34,437 nt of DNA from an uncultured Eubacterium sp. (GCA_900544285.1 UQUT01000019.1:1-34437); one strand, 5' to 3'. Shown: positions 14,947 to 22,889, counted from the stretch's first letter. Notes: generated by a model from the sequence alone, not told the origin. Numbers and translations are program-made.

Positions 14947-15174
14947 ATGTTTGACGAAATAAAATCAATTATGATGGAGACCCTTTCGATTCCCGAGAAT
15001 CAGATTACGCCCGAAGCCAACCTTGAAACGGATCTCGGGATAAGTTCGCTTGAGCTTTATGAGCTGGGCGGCAGACTTATGGAAGAGTATGACATCGACA
15101 TTGAGGAAGACGAAATTCACACGTTCATTACGGTGAACGATATTGTTGAGTATATTTCGGCTCATACAAAATAA
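14947..15174 (+). CDS. acyl carrier protein
   Basis: 75 residues with the four-helix ACP pattern. The phosphopantetheine-attachment motif is DLGISSLELYEL, with Ser34 in place of the Ser of the usual DSL; the preceding Asp is replaced by Ser. The acidic helix MEEYDIDIEEDEIHTFITVN is typical of helix II-III. It lies 40 bases after the acyl-CoA/ACP ligase and before a strong terminator, so the two form an operon. It is probably a dedicated carrier for exogenous or special acyl chains rather than the housekeeping AcpP, which normally sits among fatty-acid synthesis genes. Confidence 0.9.
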   Translation: MFDEIKSIMMETLSIPENQITPEANLETDLGISSLELYELGGRLMEEYDIDIEEDEIHTFITVNDIVEYISAHTK

Positions 15175-15183
15175 ACAAAAAAT

Positions 15184-15214
15184 AAAAATCCTCCGCTTCT
15201 GCGGGGGATTTTTT
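15184..15214 (+). terminator. terminator of the ligase-ACP operon
   Basis: Stem AATCCTCCGC/GCGGGGGATT with loop TTCT followed by TTTTTT. Confidence 0.88.
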
Positions 15215-15413
15215 GAGTTAAGGGAGAGGAGAAAAAAGTGAAGAGAAGAGGTGCGCCTGCGGCGCGGAGAACGTATTAGCCTTCCTCTCCGAGGAAGATT
15301 TGCAAGCGTGCGAAGCACCCTCGCAGACTTCGCTGAGAAGAAGGGGGATGGCATTTTCGTGAGAAAATGACGGAAGGAGCGTGTTGTGCCGCTCGCAAAA
15401 CCAGCTTCTTTTT
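15215..15413. other. non-coding stretch with small hairpins
   Basis: No gene is supported. The segment contains CATTTTC-GTGA-GAAAATG (15351-15368), and GTGCGAAGCAC-type and GAGGAAG-type complementary pieces. Its composition (purine-rich, with GCGCCTGCGGCGC) resembles dispersed intergenic repeats. It leads directly into the tandem 110-bp repeat. Confidence 0.4.
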
Positions 15414-15708
15414 ATGAGAATATAAAGCCCGCACAAACCAATAACTAAAGCTCCTTTTGTCTACCTTTCTTCTCAAAGAGAGGTAAGCCTCAAATCAAAA
15501 AGGAGCAGAGAACTGCCTCTTTGATAAGAATATAAGATTAGCACAAACCAATAACTAAAGCTTCTTTTGCCTACTTTTCTTCTCGAAGAGAGGTAAGCCT
15601 CAAATCAAAAAGGAGCAGAAAACTGCTCCTTTGATGAGAATATAAGATTAGCACAAACAAATAATTAAAGCTTCTTTTGCCTACTTTTCTTCTCGAAGAA
15701 AAGTAGGT
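15414..15708. repeat. 110-bp tandem repeat, 2.7 copies
   Basis: Copies start at 15414, 15524 and 15634 with exact 110-bp phase; the last is cut at about 15708, the stop codon of the ABC permease. Each unit starts with AT(G/A)AGAATATAA, then GCACAAACCAATAACTAAAGC. Each carries two hairpins: CCTACTTTTCTTC-TC-GAAGAAAAGTAGG (perfect in copy 3, wobble in the others) and AAAGGAGCAG-AAAA-CTGCTCCTTT (perfect in copy 2). The final hairpin probably terminates the minus-strand ABC operon. There are no spacers, so it is not a CRISPR. Confidence 0.85.
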
Positions 15709-16457
15709 CAGGTGTTTTTGGATCGGAGCTTTCCGGAAAAGAGGATGACCGCGAGCACCGAGATGACAACCGCATAAGCAATGACCCAGATAAGCTCCGG
15801 CATAATGCTTGCGTAGTCGCCTGCGGCGGCGTAACGTGCGGCGTTGACGGCATGAGAGAAGGGCAATGCTTTTGCTATCGTCTCAAACCACTTGCCGACA
15901 GCGGCAACGTCGAACCATATACCGCTGAGCCATGCGCAGAGGTTGGTCATGAGGGCACCGCAGATACCGCCGACCTGCTTTTCATTGAGAATTGTTCCGA
16001 AAAGAAGTCCGATACCGATGAAAAGTATCGCCGCGGGGATTAGAGTCACAATCGAAAGAAGTATATCTGACGAAAGTCTGAGCCCCATGGGGACTGACAC
16101 CGCAAAGACGATAAGTATCTGGATTATTGCCAGAGGAATGAGCGGCAGCGTATAACCGAAAACGAAATCGGACGCCGTCATGGGGGAAGTCATGAGGCGG
16201 AGCATAAGACTGTCACCACGGTCTTTTGAAACAAGGAGAGCGGAAAACAGCGTGATAAAAGTCAGCCCGAAAAGAGCAATTCCCGGAGCGAGCTTTTCGA
16301 TTACAAACGTGTCGGGTCCCTGACCCTGCGGAATGTTTCTGCCTATCATCCAGAGGAGAAGGAGAAGAATAACGGGAAACGCCGCGCCGAAAAAGAGTGT
16401 CAACGGGTCGCGGAGGATTTCTTTTGTATTGCGCTTTGCAAAAACCATCATTCTCAT
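15708..16457 (-). CDS. ABC-2 type transporter permease
   Basis: 249 residues with six hydrophobic helices. The N-terminal FAKRNTKEILRDPLTLFFG and the loop SKDRGDSLMLRLMTSPM are typical of ABC-2 permeases (DrrB/YhfH-like). With the ATPase encoded just upstream it should form an exporter for a drug, lipid or peptide; the substrate cannot be read. The start overlaps the ATPase stop by 4 bases (ATGA). Its 3' end runs into the 110-bp repeat, whose last hairpin can serve as terminator. Confidence 0.88.
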   Translation of the reverse strand: MRMMVFAKRNTKEILRDPLTLFFGAAFPVILLLLLWMIGRNIPQGQGPDTFVIEKLAPGIALFGLTFITLFSALLVSKDRGDSLMLRLMTSPMTASDFVFGYTLPLIPLAIIQILIVFAVSVPMGLRLSSDILLSIVTLIPAAILFIGIGLLFGTILNEKQVGGICGALMTNLCAWLSGIWFDVAAVGKWFETIAKALPFSHAVNAARYAAAGDYASIMPELIWVIAYAVVISVLAVILFSGKLRSKNT

Positions 16458-17185
16458 ACGGACGCCTCCTTTACTATGGAAATGAACGCTTCTTCAAAAT
16501 TCTTTGCACCGCTCTTTGCAATCAGCTCTTCCGCCGTGCCGACGGCGCAAAGATGACCCCCTGCCATAATGCCGATTCTGTCCGAAAGGGCTTCGGCTTC
16601 CTCCATGTAATGGGTTGTCAGAATGATGGTTGTCTTGCCTTTGAGCGAGGTTATCACATCCCAGAGGGCGCGACGCGCAATGACGTCAAGCCCAAGGGTC
16701 GGCTCGTCGAGGAAGAGTATTTCGGGACTGCTTATCAGCGCCATCGCTATGCTGAGCCTTCTGGCATAACCGCCGGAAAGCGTTTTCGCTTTGGACTTTG
16801 CAACGTCCGAAAGAGCAAAATCCTTCATCATTTTGTCCGCCGAGGCGATTGAATTTGCTTTGTCAAAGCCATAGATTCCTGCGGCAAAAATGAGGTTTTC
16901 ATAAACCGAGAGATTTCGTGCGACGGCTGTTTCCTGTGGGGAGACGTTTGTTTTCGCTTTGACCTTCGCAGGCGACGAAACAATGCTGTCGCCGAGCAGA
17001 AAAGCGTCGCCGGAGGTGGGCGCCGTTAGACACGAAAGCATTTTTATAGTTGTTGTTTTGCCTGCGCCGTTCACTCCGAGAAGGGAAAAAAGCTCTCCCT
17101 TGTGAACGGTGAGGTCAAGAGAGTTTACGGCTGTTTTCTCGCCGTATTTTTTTGTCAGCGCGACGGTTTTTATCGCTTCTGTCAT
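16454..17185 (-). CDS. ABC transporter ATP-binding protein
   Basis: 243 residues with all nucleotide-binding motifs: Walker A GVNGAGKTTT (about 38-47), Q-loop SPQET, signature LSGGYARRLS (about 136), Walker B ILFLDEPTLGLD and the switch His in LTTHYMEEAEAL. It is of the DrrA/CcmA-like exporter type and pairs with the permease overlapping it downstream. Its start overlaps the AbrB-like regulator stop by 4 bases, giving a fully coupled three-gene operon. Confidence 0.93.
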   Translation of the reverse strand: MTEAIKTVALTKKYGEKTAVNSLDLTVHKGELFSLLGVNGAGKTTTIKMLSCLTAPTSGDAFLLGDSIVSSPAKVKAKTNVSPQETAVARNLSVYENLIFAAGIYGFDKANSIASADKMMKDFALSDVAKSKAKTLSGGYARRLSIAMALISSPEILFLDEPTLGLDVIARRALWDVITSLKGKTTIILTTHYMEEAEALSDRIGIMAGGHLCAVGTAEELIAKSGAKNFEEAFISIVKEASV

Positions 17186-17391
17186 TTTTCTTCGCCTCCG
17201 AGCAGCATTTTGCGGAAGGCCTCGTAATCGCTGACCTTCACAATTCCTATGCCCTGATTTATATCGCCGAGCACGGCGAGCGTATCTCCGGGGGAAATGT
17301 TGAAAACTTCACGCGCTTCTTTCGGGATCACTATCTGACCCTTCTGTCCGACCTTTGCAACGCCGAACAGATATTTTCCTTCAGGTGCCAT
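17182..17391 (-). CDS. AbrB-family transcriptional regulator
   Basis: 69 residues. KVGQKGQIVIPKEAREVFNI and SPGDTLAVLGD form the swapped-hairpin SpoVT-AbrB DNA-binding domain; the remaining 25 residues are a short helical tail. It is the first gene of the ABC exporter operon, a common arrangement in Clostridia in which the regulator represses its own transporter. Three GTATAAC repeats sit between the -10 box and the ribosome-binding site (17409-17433), a fitting autoregulatory target. The start is ATG at 17391 with AAAGGAG upstream. Confidence 0.9.
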   Translation of the reverse strand: MAPEGKYLFGVAKVGQKGQIVIPKEAREVFNISPGDTLAVLGDINQGIGIVKVSDYEAFRKMLLGGEEK

Positions 17392-17408
17392 ATTTTTTCT
17401 CCTTTCAA

Positions 17409-17464
17409 GTATAACAAGTATAACCGGTATAACTAATCATACTCCGCAAAATCGGAAATGTCAA
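17409..17464 (-). promoter_or_regulatory. promoter and triple-repeat operator of the AbrB-ABC operon
   Basis: Minus strand: TTGACA (17459-17464), 17-bp spacer, TATGAT (17436-17441). Immediately downstream are three GTTATAC repeats (plus-strand GTATAAC at 17409, 17418 and 17427) with exact 9-bp phase, covering the likely transcription start. Confidence 0.75.
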
Positions 17465-17505
17465 TATCGCTTATGAAATTTTTCACGGTTGCGACGGGGA
17501 AAGTA

Positions 17506-17534
17506 TTGAAAGAAACAAAAAGCTATGATAAAAT
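17506..17534 (+). promoter_or_regulatory. promoter of the HAD phosphatase gene
   Basis: TTGAAA (17506-17511), 17-bp spacer, TAAAAT (17529-17534). It lies back to back with the AbrB operon promoter and leaves a leader of about 245 bases. Confidence 0.65.
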
Positions 17535-17540
17535 GATTGA

Positions 17541-17783
17541 AAAACAAAATAATCGGAAAGAATACAAAAGGAAATTGTTTCCATGTGCCGACTGTCAGGA
17601 AGGGGGCTTTGCTTTGGCGCGGAGACGATTTTCACAGGGCGCGGATTTTTCGGCGCGGAGAAGAGAGTAGCCCGTAATGACTCTGAAGGGAACTTCTGCT
17701 CGCGACTAAAACCGAAAAAGCCTGCCTGCGCAAGACTTTCCGACGAATAATACAAACGTATAAAACAATGGAGAAATACGAAA
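17541..17783 (+). other. long untranslated leader of the HAD gene
   Basis: About 240 bases without a supported gene. Local hairpins are visible: AGAGT/ACTCT around 17668-17685 and GAAG-GGAA-CTTC around 17686-17697. No riboswitch class I know matches with confidence, and no terminator hairpin with a U-run precedes the start codon. Confidence 0.35.
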
Positions 17784-18431
17784 ATGAAATATGAATATGT
17801 GCTTTTTGACCTTGACGGAACGCTGACAGACCCCGCCATCGGAATAACGAACAGCGTCATATATGCGCTTGAAAAATCAGGCGCGACGCCCCCTCTGCGG
17901 GAAGCGCTTTATAAATTCATAGGTCCGCCGCTTGTGTATTCATTCAAGGAATATTGCGGATTTACGGAGGAAGAGGCGGTGCGCGCCGTCGGATATTATC
18001 GGGAGAGATTTTCGGAGACGGGGCTTTTTGAAAACGAAATCTATCCAGGAATAAGGGAGCTTCTGTCACGCCTGAGCGACAGCGGGACGAAAATTGTCCT
18101 TGCGACGTCAAAGCCGGACGTCTATTCGGAGAGGATACTTCTGCATTTCGATATAAGAAAATATTTTTTCTTTGTCGCCGGAAACACGCTTTCGGAGAGC
18201 CGACCGGAAAAGGAGGACGTCATTTCGTATGCTATCGAAAGTTGCGGGATAGACCCTTCTCATGCGGTTATGGTCGGGGACAGAAAATATGATATCCTCG
18301 GCGGGAAGAAATTCGGCATGAGGACGATCGGCGTAACCTATGGATACGGAGGGGAAAAGGAGCTTTCGGAGGCGGGCGCAGACGAGCTCGCAAAAGACGT
18401 GGATGAGCTTGAAAATCTCGTTTGCGGGTGA
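17784..18431 (+). CDS. HAD-superfamily phosphatase, PpaX/Gph-like
   Basis: 215 residues. Motif I is FDLDGTLTDP (nucleophile and acid Asp, residues 9-18), motif II VLATSKPD (about 108), Lys in RPEKEDV (about 144) and motif IV VMVGDRKYDILG (about 163), with an alpha-helical cap between motifs I and II. This is the subfamily IA layout of phosphoglycolate phosphatase and pyrophosphatase PpaX. Substrate cannot be assigned from sequence. GGAG lies about 10 bases before the ATG. It is monocistronic; a TGTCGCA/TGCGACA hairpin (18439-18466) follows. Confidence 0.88.
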   Translation: MKYEYVLFDLDGTLTDPAIGITNSVIYALEKSGATPPLREALYKFIGPPLVYSFKEYCGFTEEEAVRAVGYYRERFSETGLFENEIYPGIRELLSRLSDSGTKIVLATSKPDVYSERILLHFDIRKYFFFVAGNTLSESRPEKEDVISYAIESCGIDPSHAVMVGDRKYDILGGKKFGMRTIGVTYGYGGEKELSEAGADELAKDVDELENLVCG

Positions 18432-18484
18432 GAAAAAATGTCGCAAAAACGCGTCATAATGCGACAGTTTGTACATTGTGTATA

Positions 18485-18513
18485 TTGACTTTTTGCTCCC
18501 GACACGATAAAAT
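18485..18513 (+). promoter_or_regulatory. promoter of the surface-protein gene
   Basis: TTGACT (18485-18490), 17-bp spacer, TAAAAT (18508-18513), 35 bases ahead of the GTG start. Confidence 0.75.
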
Positions 18514-18548
18514 AAGAGTATGGAAACAAATGATTGGAGGATAGCTTT

Positions 18549-20891
18549 GTGAATAAATTAAAAATTACTAAGATATGCGCGATAGTGCTTGCTTCTCTGC
18601 TCGCAATCGGCATGCTTGTTCCTGCCGCGGTTTATGTTTTTGCCGCAGACGAAAAAGCTCAGACGGAGCAGGTCCCCCTGCTTGTCATAATAGCCAATTT
18701 TGACGCCAACGGAAACGGGCAGAACGATTTCGACGCAGGCAATTCCGGCAAGCTCTTTGCCGATGAGACCTCAAAAAATTACGGAGAACAATGGGCAAAG
18801 ACCACGGTTTCCGATTGGTATGAGACCTTTTTCGGGAACGGAACAGGCTCGGTTGCCGATTATTTTTCCGAAATATCATGCGGAAAATTCAAATACATCC
18901 CCGCAATGATAGACAAAAAAGAGGAAGCGGGCGTCTCGGCTGACGGCATTGTTTCCGTCACGATAAACGGCAAACATCCGAGATCGCGCGGAACGACGGA
19001 CAGCGCCGTGAACAAAATGTATCGACTCAGAATGATAGACCAGGCGGTTGATCTTGCGAGCGCTTACGTCGACTTTTCAAAGTTTGACAGAAACGGCGAC
19101 GGCAAGCTCGCTCCTTATGAGCTCCGCATTGTCGTTATAAACCCGGGCTGCGACGAGGCCCTCATCACGGAAGAAACTGAAATTCCGGACGACATTCATT
19201 TCCCGTCCGTAAAGGATCTGTGCAAGAGCGACTTTGAATACAGCAACATAAAAATAACGTCGAACGGAAGTCATAACATTGCTTCCACAACGGAATATTC
19301 AACGCCCGGTGTGCAGACGAGCGTCGGCGAGATTGTTTATCAGCTTGCGTGCCTTATGGGCGGCGCAAATACCGGTAACAGCGGTATCGACGAGACCGGA
19401 AAGAGCACAACGGTTGACGGTTGGCCGCTTGCATATAACCTTTCGCTCCTCTGCGACGGTTATAAGCTCGACGGCGGCAAGACCCCTTCGTATCTCGACC
19501 CTTACACAAGAATAAAAACAGGACTTTCCACATACACAACGATAGACAGTGACGGCGAATTCACTCTTTATTCGACAAAGTCCGGTAAATACGATATTAT
19601 CCGCATATCCACGCCCGACCCCGACGAATATTTCCTTGTTGAGCTTCGCGTCCGCGAAGGCTTTGACAAGTATTCCGCGACGGGCTCAGCCGCAGGCGGA
19701 ATCATGGTGTGGCATATAGACGAAGGCATAAACTCGACAAAATATAAATCCGGCTATTCGTGCACGTCTGTCGCCGTTGACGGTCCGAGACACGACCCCG
19801 GTATCGTTCCGCTTGTCAGAACGGGATGGAATCAGCTCGGAAACAGACTTGACACCGTTTCTGCGGAGAACCCATTCTATTATATTTCAAACGATAAGTC
19901 GACCTCCGTTTTTGACTCCTCAAACTTCTGCGGTGCGTCATCGGAGAGCATTTCGCTCAACTCCTATCCAACCGGCTGGGATTCCAGAAAGGGATATAAC
20001 CTTCATATAGAGGTTGTCAGCGAAAAGAATGATTCCGTCCGGATAAAGATTGAGAGAAGCCAGTATGTTTATCTCCCAAAGCTCACGGGTAAGTGCACGG
20101 TTATCGAAGGCAACGCCGCGACTGTAACAGGCAATATTTACAGAGAATTCGGCGAAACGCTCGAAGGCTGCGGAGTTATTCTTTCAAAGGATTCAAACCC
20201 CACGGAAAAGAACGGCACCGTTATAAACTCGGTTGCGGACGGCGGAAAGAACTTCTTTGCACGCTTTGAAAATCTTGAAGTCGGCGCGAGATACTATTTC
20301 AGAACCTTCGCAAAGACGACGAGCGGCACGGGATATTCGGATGTCGGCACGTTTGTTGTTGGCGCGACACGCGATTATTATCTCTGCAATATGTACAGAA
20401 ACATAACCGCGGGCGAAGCTCCCATCGTCATAAAGTGTCAGGCGGGCAAGCCCATTTCATATGACTTTGAAATGAAAAAGGAAGGCTATCGCTTTGTCGG
20501 CTGGTATACGGACGCAGCGCTCACAAAAGCCTATGACATGAGCACCGTCAGAACGGACACAAGCACAGACATCACTCTCTATGCAAAATGGGAAAAGGAA
20601 GAGACGACAACAACTTCGAAGGGCACGGAGACGACCGTCACGACTGTGACCACATCGCCGACCGGCACGACAACGACAACCTCTACCGAGACGACCGTCA
20701 CAACAACGTCGACCTCCGTAAAGGATACAACCTCGCAGGAGATACCGCAGACGTCAACGACGGGCACCCAAGCCCCTTCGGACGACGACAGCAGCAAAAA
20801 TACGCTGATAATTGCCCTTTGCATTGTGATAGTTGTCATATGCGCGGCATTTATAACGACGATTGGCTTTATGAGAAAGAAAAACAAGTAA
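18549..20891 (+). CDS. large cell-surface protein with degenerate M6-protease-like domain
   Basis: 780 residues from GTG at 18549 (TTGGAGG upstream). Signal peptide (1-33, ending VYVFAADE), then an M6/immune-inhibitor-A-like region (about 38-500) recognisable from the DFSKFDRNGDGKLAPYEL calcium-type loop, MVWHIDEGIN and YFLVELR. Where the family has HExxHxxGLPD this protein reads VGEIVYQLACLMGG (about 258-271): both zinc His are gone, so it is presumably a non-catalytic binding module. A fibronectin-like region, one Listeria-Bacteroides (InlB-B type) repeat with GYRFVGWYTD and ITLYAKW (about 640-680), a long Thr/Ser stretch (about 683-745) and a C-terminal helix plus RKK tail follow. It is anchored in the membrane and projects through the wall. 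No LPxTG is seen. Confidence 0.82.
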   Translation: MNKLKITKICAIVLASLLAIGMLVPAAVYVFAADEKAQTEQVPLLVIIANFDANGNGQNDFDAGNSGKLFADETSKNYGEQWAKTTVSDWYETFFGNGTGSVADYFSEISCGKFKYIPAMIDKKEEAGVSADGIVSVTINGKHPRSRGTTDSAVNKMYRLRMIDQAVDLASAYVDFSKFDRNGDGKLAPYELRIVVINPGCDEALITEETEIPDDIHFPSVKDLCKSDFEYSNIKITSNGSHNIASTTEYSTPGVQTSVGEIVYQLACLMGGANTGNSGIDETGKSTTVDGWPLAYNLSLLCDGYKLDGGKTPSYLDPYTRIKTGLSTYTTIDSDGEFTLYSTKSGKYDIIRISTPDPDEYFLVELRVREGFDKYSATGSAAGGIMVWHIDEGINSTKYKSGYSCTSVAVDGPRHDPGIVPLVRTGWNQLGNRLDTVSAENPFYYISNDKSTSVFDSSNFCGASSESISLNSYPTGWDSRKGYNLHIEVVSEKNDSVRIKIERSQYVYLPKLTGKCTVIEGNAATVTGNIYREFGETLEGCGVILSKDSNPTEKNGTVINSVADGGKNFFARFENLEVGARYYFRTFAKTTSGTGYSDVGTFVVGATRDYYLCNMYRNITAGEAPIVIKCQAGKPISYDFEMKKEGYRFVGWYTDAALTKAYDMSTVRTDTSTDITLYAKWEKEETTTTSKGTETTVTTVTTSPTGTTTTTSTETTVTTTSTSVKDTTSQEIPQTSTTGTQAPSDDDSSKNTLIIALCIVIVVICAAFITTIGFMRKKNK

Positions 20892-20902
20892 AATAAAACA
20901 AC

Positions 20903-20934
20903 AAAAGCCCTGCCGCAAGGCAGGGCTTTGTTTT
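20903..20934 (+). terminator. terminator of the surface-protein gene
   Basis: Stem AAAGCCCTGCC/GGCAGGGCTTT with GCAA tetraloop followed by GTTTTA; 12 bases after the stop. Confidence 0.88.
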
Positions 20935-20940
20935 ATGATG

Positions 20941-21114
20941 TTACCACGGGAGGTCGCTGTACGGCGTATCCTCCACGCCTTCTTCATTGAGATTTCTGAC
21001 CATTTTGTCGAGCTTTTTCTTCCACATTTTCTAAAGCCGGCTCTTTTTGCCGAACCATTTGACAAGCGTCGGGCTGATGGCAAGTAAATAAAACGGCGTC
21101 ACCGGAGAGTCCGA
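20941..21114 (-). pseudogene. C-terminal remnant of a gene interrupted by TAG
   Basis: One minus-strand frame reads SPVTPFYLLAISPTLVKWFG then KKSRL, a TAG at 21031-21033, and then KMWKKKLDKMVRNLNEEGV followed by EDTPYSDLPW and stop. Both halves look like one protein tail: a hydrophobic stretch followed by a basic/acidic tail ending PW. There is no start or ribosome-binding site upstream. I read it as the decayed 3' end of a membrane-protein gene; function unknown. Confidence 0.4.
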
Positions 21115-21121
21115 TTACGGT

Positions 21122-21718
21122 TCATGTGGTTATTGATTTTCCCAAGACTATTATAAGAAAGACTACTAAGGCAACCCCCAAGAAAAGTATTCCTTTGTAC
21201 GCAGAATCTTTTATGCATTCTGCTTTTTTCGGTTCTTTGTCTTTGTACAAATGATACAGCATAAACCCAATGGGTGGCATTAAAAACGAGGAAATCGAAA
21301 GACCCGAGGTCTGAGCGATATTGTACATACACCCACTTGGCTCCGGCTCATATCGCTGAACTTTTGCACCGTCTATTTTCTCAGTGCTTCCGTCCATATA
21401 TTCGATTTCGACTTCCGAAAGCGTGCAGGTTGATATGGTGGAGTTATACCACACACAATCCCAAGTGTTGCGAGCGACCTTTTCCGGCTCCAATGGCCCC
21501 GTGTACTTGAGACATGCTTTAACTTTCCCTGTTGTTGAGCATTCCTGCACATCGCCGACAGCATTATAAGCAAAAAAATAAAAGTAAATATACTTTATAG
21601 TTTTTTCGCTCATGTTTTTGAATGTTAGCTGAAGCCCTATGCCGCCAACTGAATTATGGCCGCTTGTCCATCCGTATTGGAGGTCTTGGTGTCCCATAGT
21701 GCAACGAACTTGTATCAT
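21122..21718 (-). CDS. DUF5780-like domain protein with two C-terminal helices
   Basis: 198 residues from MIQVRCT (AAGGAG 8 bases ahead). The segment GIGLQLTFKNMSEKTIKYIYFYF, then YNAVGDVQECSTTG, VWYNSTIS and VEIEYMDGS resembles the DUF5780-type beta-sandwich domain found in clostridial extracytoplasmic or zinc-ribbon proteins; the name is from memory and unverified. The C-terminus has two hydrophobic helices (about 142-160 and 175-194) with a charged loop KDKEPKKAEC between. There is no signal peptide, so the domain is probably cytosolic on a membrane anchor. It is a single gene; function is unknown. Confidence 0.55.
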   Translation of the reverse strand: MIQVRCTMGHQDLQYGWTSGHNSVGGIGLQLTFKNMSEKTIKYIYFYFFAYNAVGDVQECSTTGKVKACLKYTGPLEPEKVARNTWDCVWYNSTISTCTLSEVEIEYMDGSTEKIDGAKVQRYEPEPSGCMYNIAQTSGLSISSFLMPPIGFMLYHLYKDKEPKKAECIKDSAYKGILFLGVALVVFLIIVLGKSITT

Positions 21719-21888
21719 AATTATTCTCCTTAAAAAGCCCCGTTTTCTTTTGGATTGCAGGGCTGACAGTTTTTTGTTCTGCCTCAATTATATAGCCGTT
21801 TCGCGCCGCCGTCAACTACGCAATTTGGCGAAACGATATATAATTTTGGGGCGGATTAAACTGTTTGGAGAATTTTGACGCAAATTTT

Positions 21889-22332
21889 CTAAATAAGCGA
21901 ATTTATGTCGTTTTCCGTATATACCTTTATTCCGTTTTCGGATAGAAGCGCGGCGGTTACCCCGTCTCCGGCGGTTAGCGTGCCGGAAAAGGAGCCGTCG
22001 TATATCAGTCCCGCGCCGCAGGAGGGGCTTTTCGCTTTCATAAGGGCGATTGAGATATTATGCTTTCGGCAGAGCGAAAGAGCGGTCTCCGCGCCCCTTG
22101 CGTATTCTGCGGTAACGTCGACGCCGTCGCGACGGACGACTTTTTCGCCCTTTCTTTCCGCGGGGATTCTCGGCGTCGGCAATCCGCCCTCCTGTTCGGG
22201 GCAGACAGGGACGAGAATATATTTTTCTTTCAGCCTTTCGATGACCTCTCCGCTCATCGGGAGGCTTTTTCCGTCATAGCGGCAGGGCTCGCCGAGAAGG
22301 CACATGCTGATGAGAAGATACGGTTTATTCAT
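21889..22332 (-). CDS. DUF523-family protein
   Basis: 147 residues from MNKPYLLIS; a GTG four codons earlier overlaps the previous stop and is the alternative start. Family marks: ISMCLLGEPCRYDGKS at the start, PVCPEQEGGLPTPRIPAE (about 42-59) and MKAKSPSCGAGLIYDG (about 99). Three conserved Cys contexts (MCLLG, VCPEQ, SPSCG) are the DUF523 signature and could bind a metal or cluster. Biochemical role is not established as far as I know. It is the last gene of the alaX-mnmM operon. Confidence 0.88.
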   Translation of the reverse strand: MNKPYLLISMCLLGEPCRYDGKSLPMSGEVIERLKEKYILVPVCPEQEGGLPTPRIPAERKGEKVVRRDGVDVTAEYARGAETALSLCRKHNISIALMKAKSPSCGAGLIYDGSFSGTLTAGDGVTAALLSENGIKVYTENDINSLI

Positions 22333-22340
22333 ACTGCGCC

Positions 22341-22889
22341 TCACTTTTTCTCAACGAGATAGAAGAACGGCGACGAGGGCGAATTGACGATATGAAATTC
22401 CGAGCAGCAGATTTTCTTTCTGTCATATGAGGAGAGCAACTCGCGTACGGCGTTGCCCTCGATTGTCCCCTCTGCGTGACCGGGGTAAACAGCGATGAGA
22501 AGCGCGCCGTTCGGGGCGAGAAGGTCCGTGCCGGCGATTATCGCGGCGATGGACGATTCGTGCTTTGTCGTTATGCTCTTGTCGCCGCCGGGAAGATAAC
22601 CGAGGTTGAACATCCCGACGCATATCGGCTCTTTCACATAATTTTTGACATTTGCGTGAGAGTCCAAAATGAGCGTTACGTTTTCCGCGCCGTTTTCCGA
22701 AAGAAGGCGGGAGGTACTGTCGAGCGCCTGCTGTTGAATATCAAATGCGTAGACTTTTCCGTCCGCGCCGACATTTTGCGCGAGCCAGAGAGTGTCATGC
22801 CCGTTGCCCATGGTAAAGTCGACGGCTGTCCCGCCGGCCACGATATGCGGCAGAACGAGCGATTTCTCGATTTCAAGCAGATCTATCAT
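22341..22889 (-). CDS. mnmM: tRNA 5-aminomethyl-2-thiouridine methyltransferase (YtqB/MnmM)
   Basis: 182 residues, the normal length. Class I SAM-dependent methyltransferase: motif I VDFTMGNGHDTLWLA (23-37), an acidic end of beta-2 (AFDIQQQALD), FNLGYLPGGDKSITT (about 93-107) and AVYPGHAEG, all typical of the YtqB family (older name rRNA methylase family). In Bacillus subtilis, YtqB was shown to be MnmM, making mnm5s2U34 in tRNA. Its start overlaps the AlaX-like gene by 4 bases. The neighbourhood (tRNA editing plus tRNA modification) agrees with a translation-fidelity role. Confidence 0.88.
   Translation of the reverse strand: MIDLLEIEKSLVLPHIVAGGTAVDFTMGNGHDTLWLAQNVGADGKVYAFDIQQQALDSTSRLLSENGAENVTLILDSHANVKNYVKEPICVGMFNLGYLPGGDKSITTKHESSIAAIIAGTDLLAPNGALLIAVYPGHAEGTIEGNAVRELLSSYDRKKICCSEFHIVNSPSSPFFYLVEKK

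Noticed and set aside
15414..15708. Possible CRISPR array
   Set aside because: Units are directly adjacent with no variable spacers, and there are only 2.7 copies.
17541..17783. Riboswitch in the HAD gene leader
   Set aside because: Some hairpins are visible, but no known class matches and no expression platform is seen.
20579..20887. Frames opposite the Thr-rich stalk (Val-rich and Asp/His-rich peptides)
   Set aside because: Low-complexity shadows of the ACN/ACG-rich coding strand of the surface protein.
20941..21114. Recoded or read-through TAG
   Set aside because: TAG ends other genes in the window and no upstream start or recoding signal is visible; a pseudogene is simpler.
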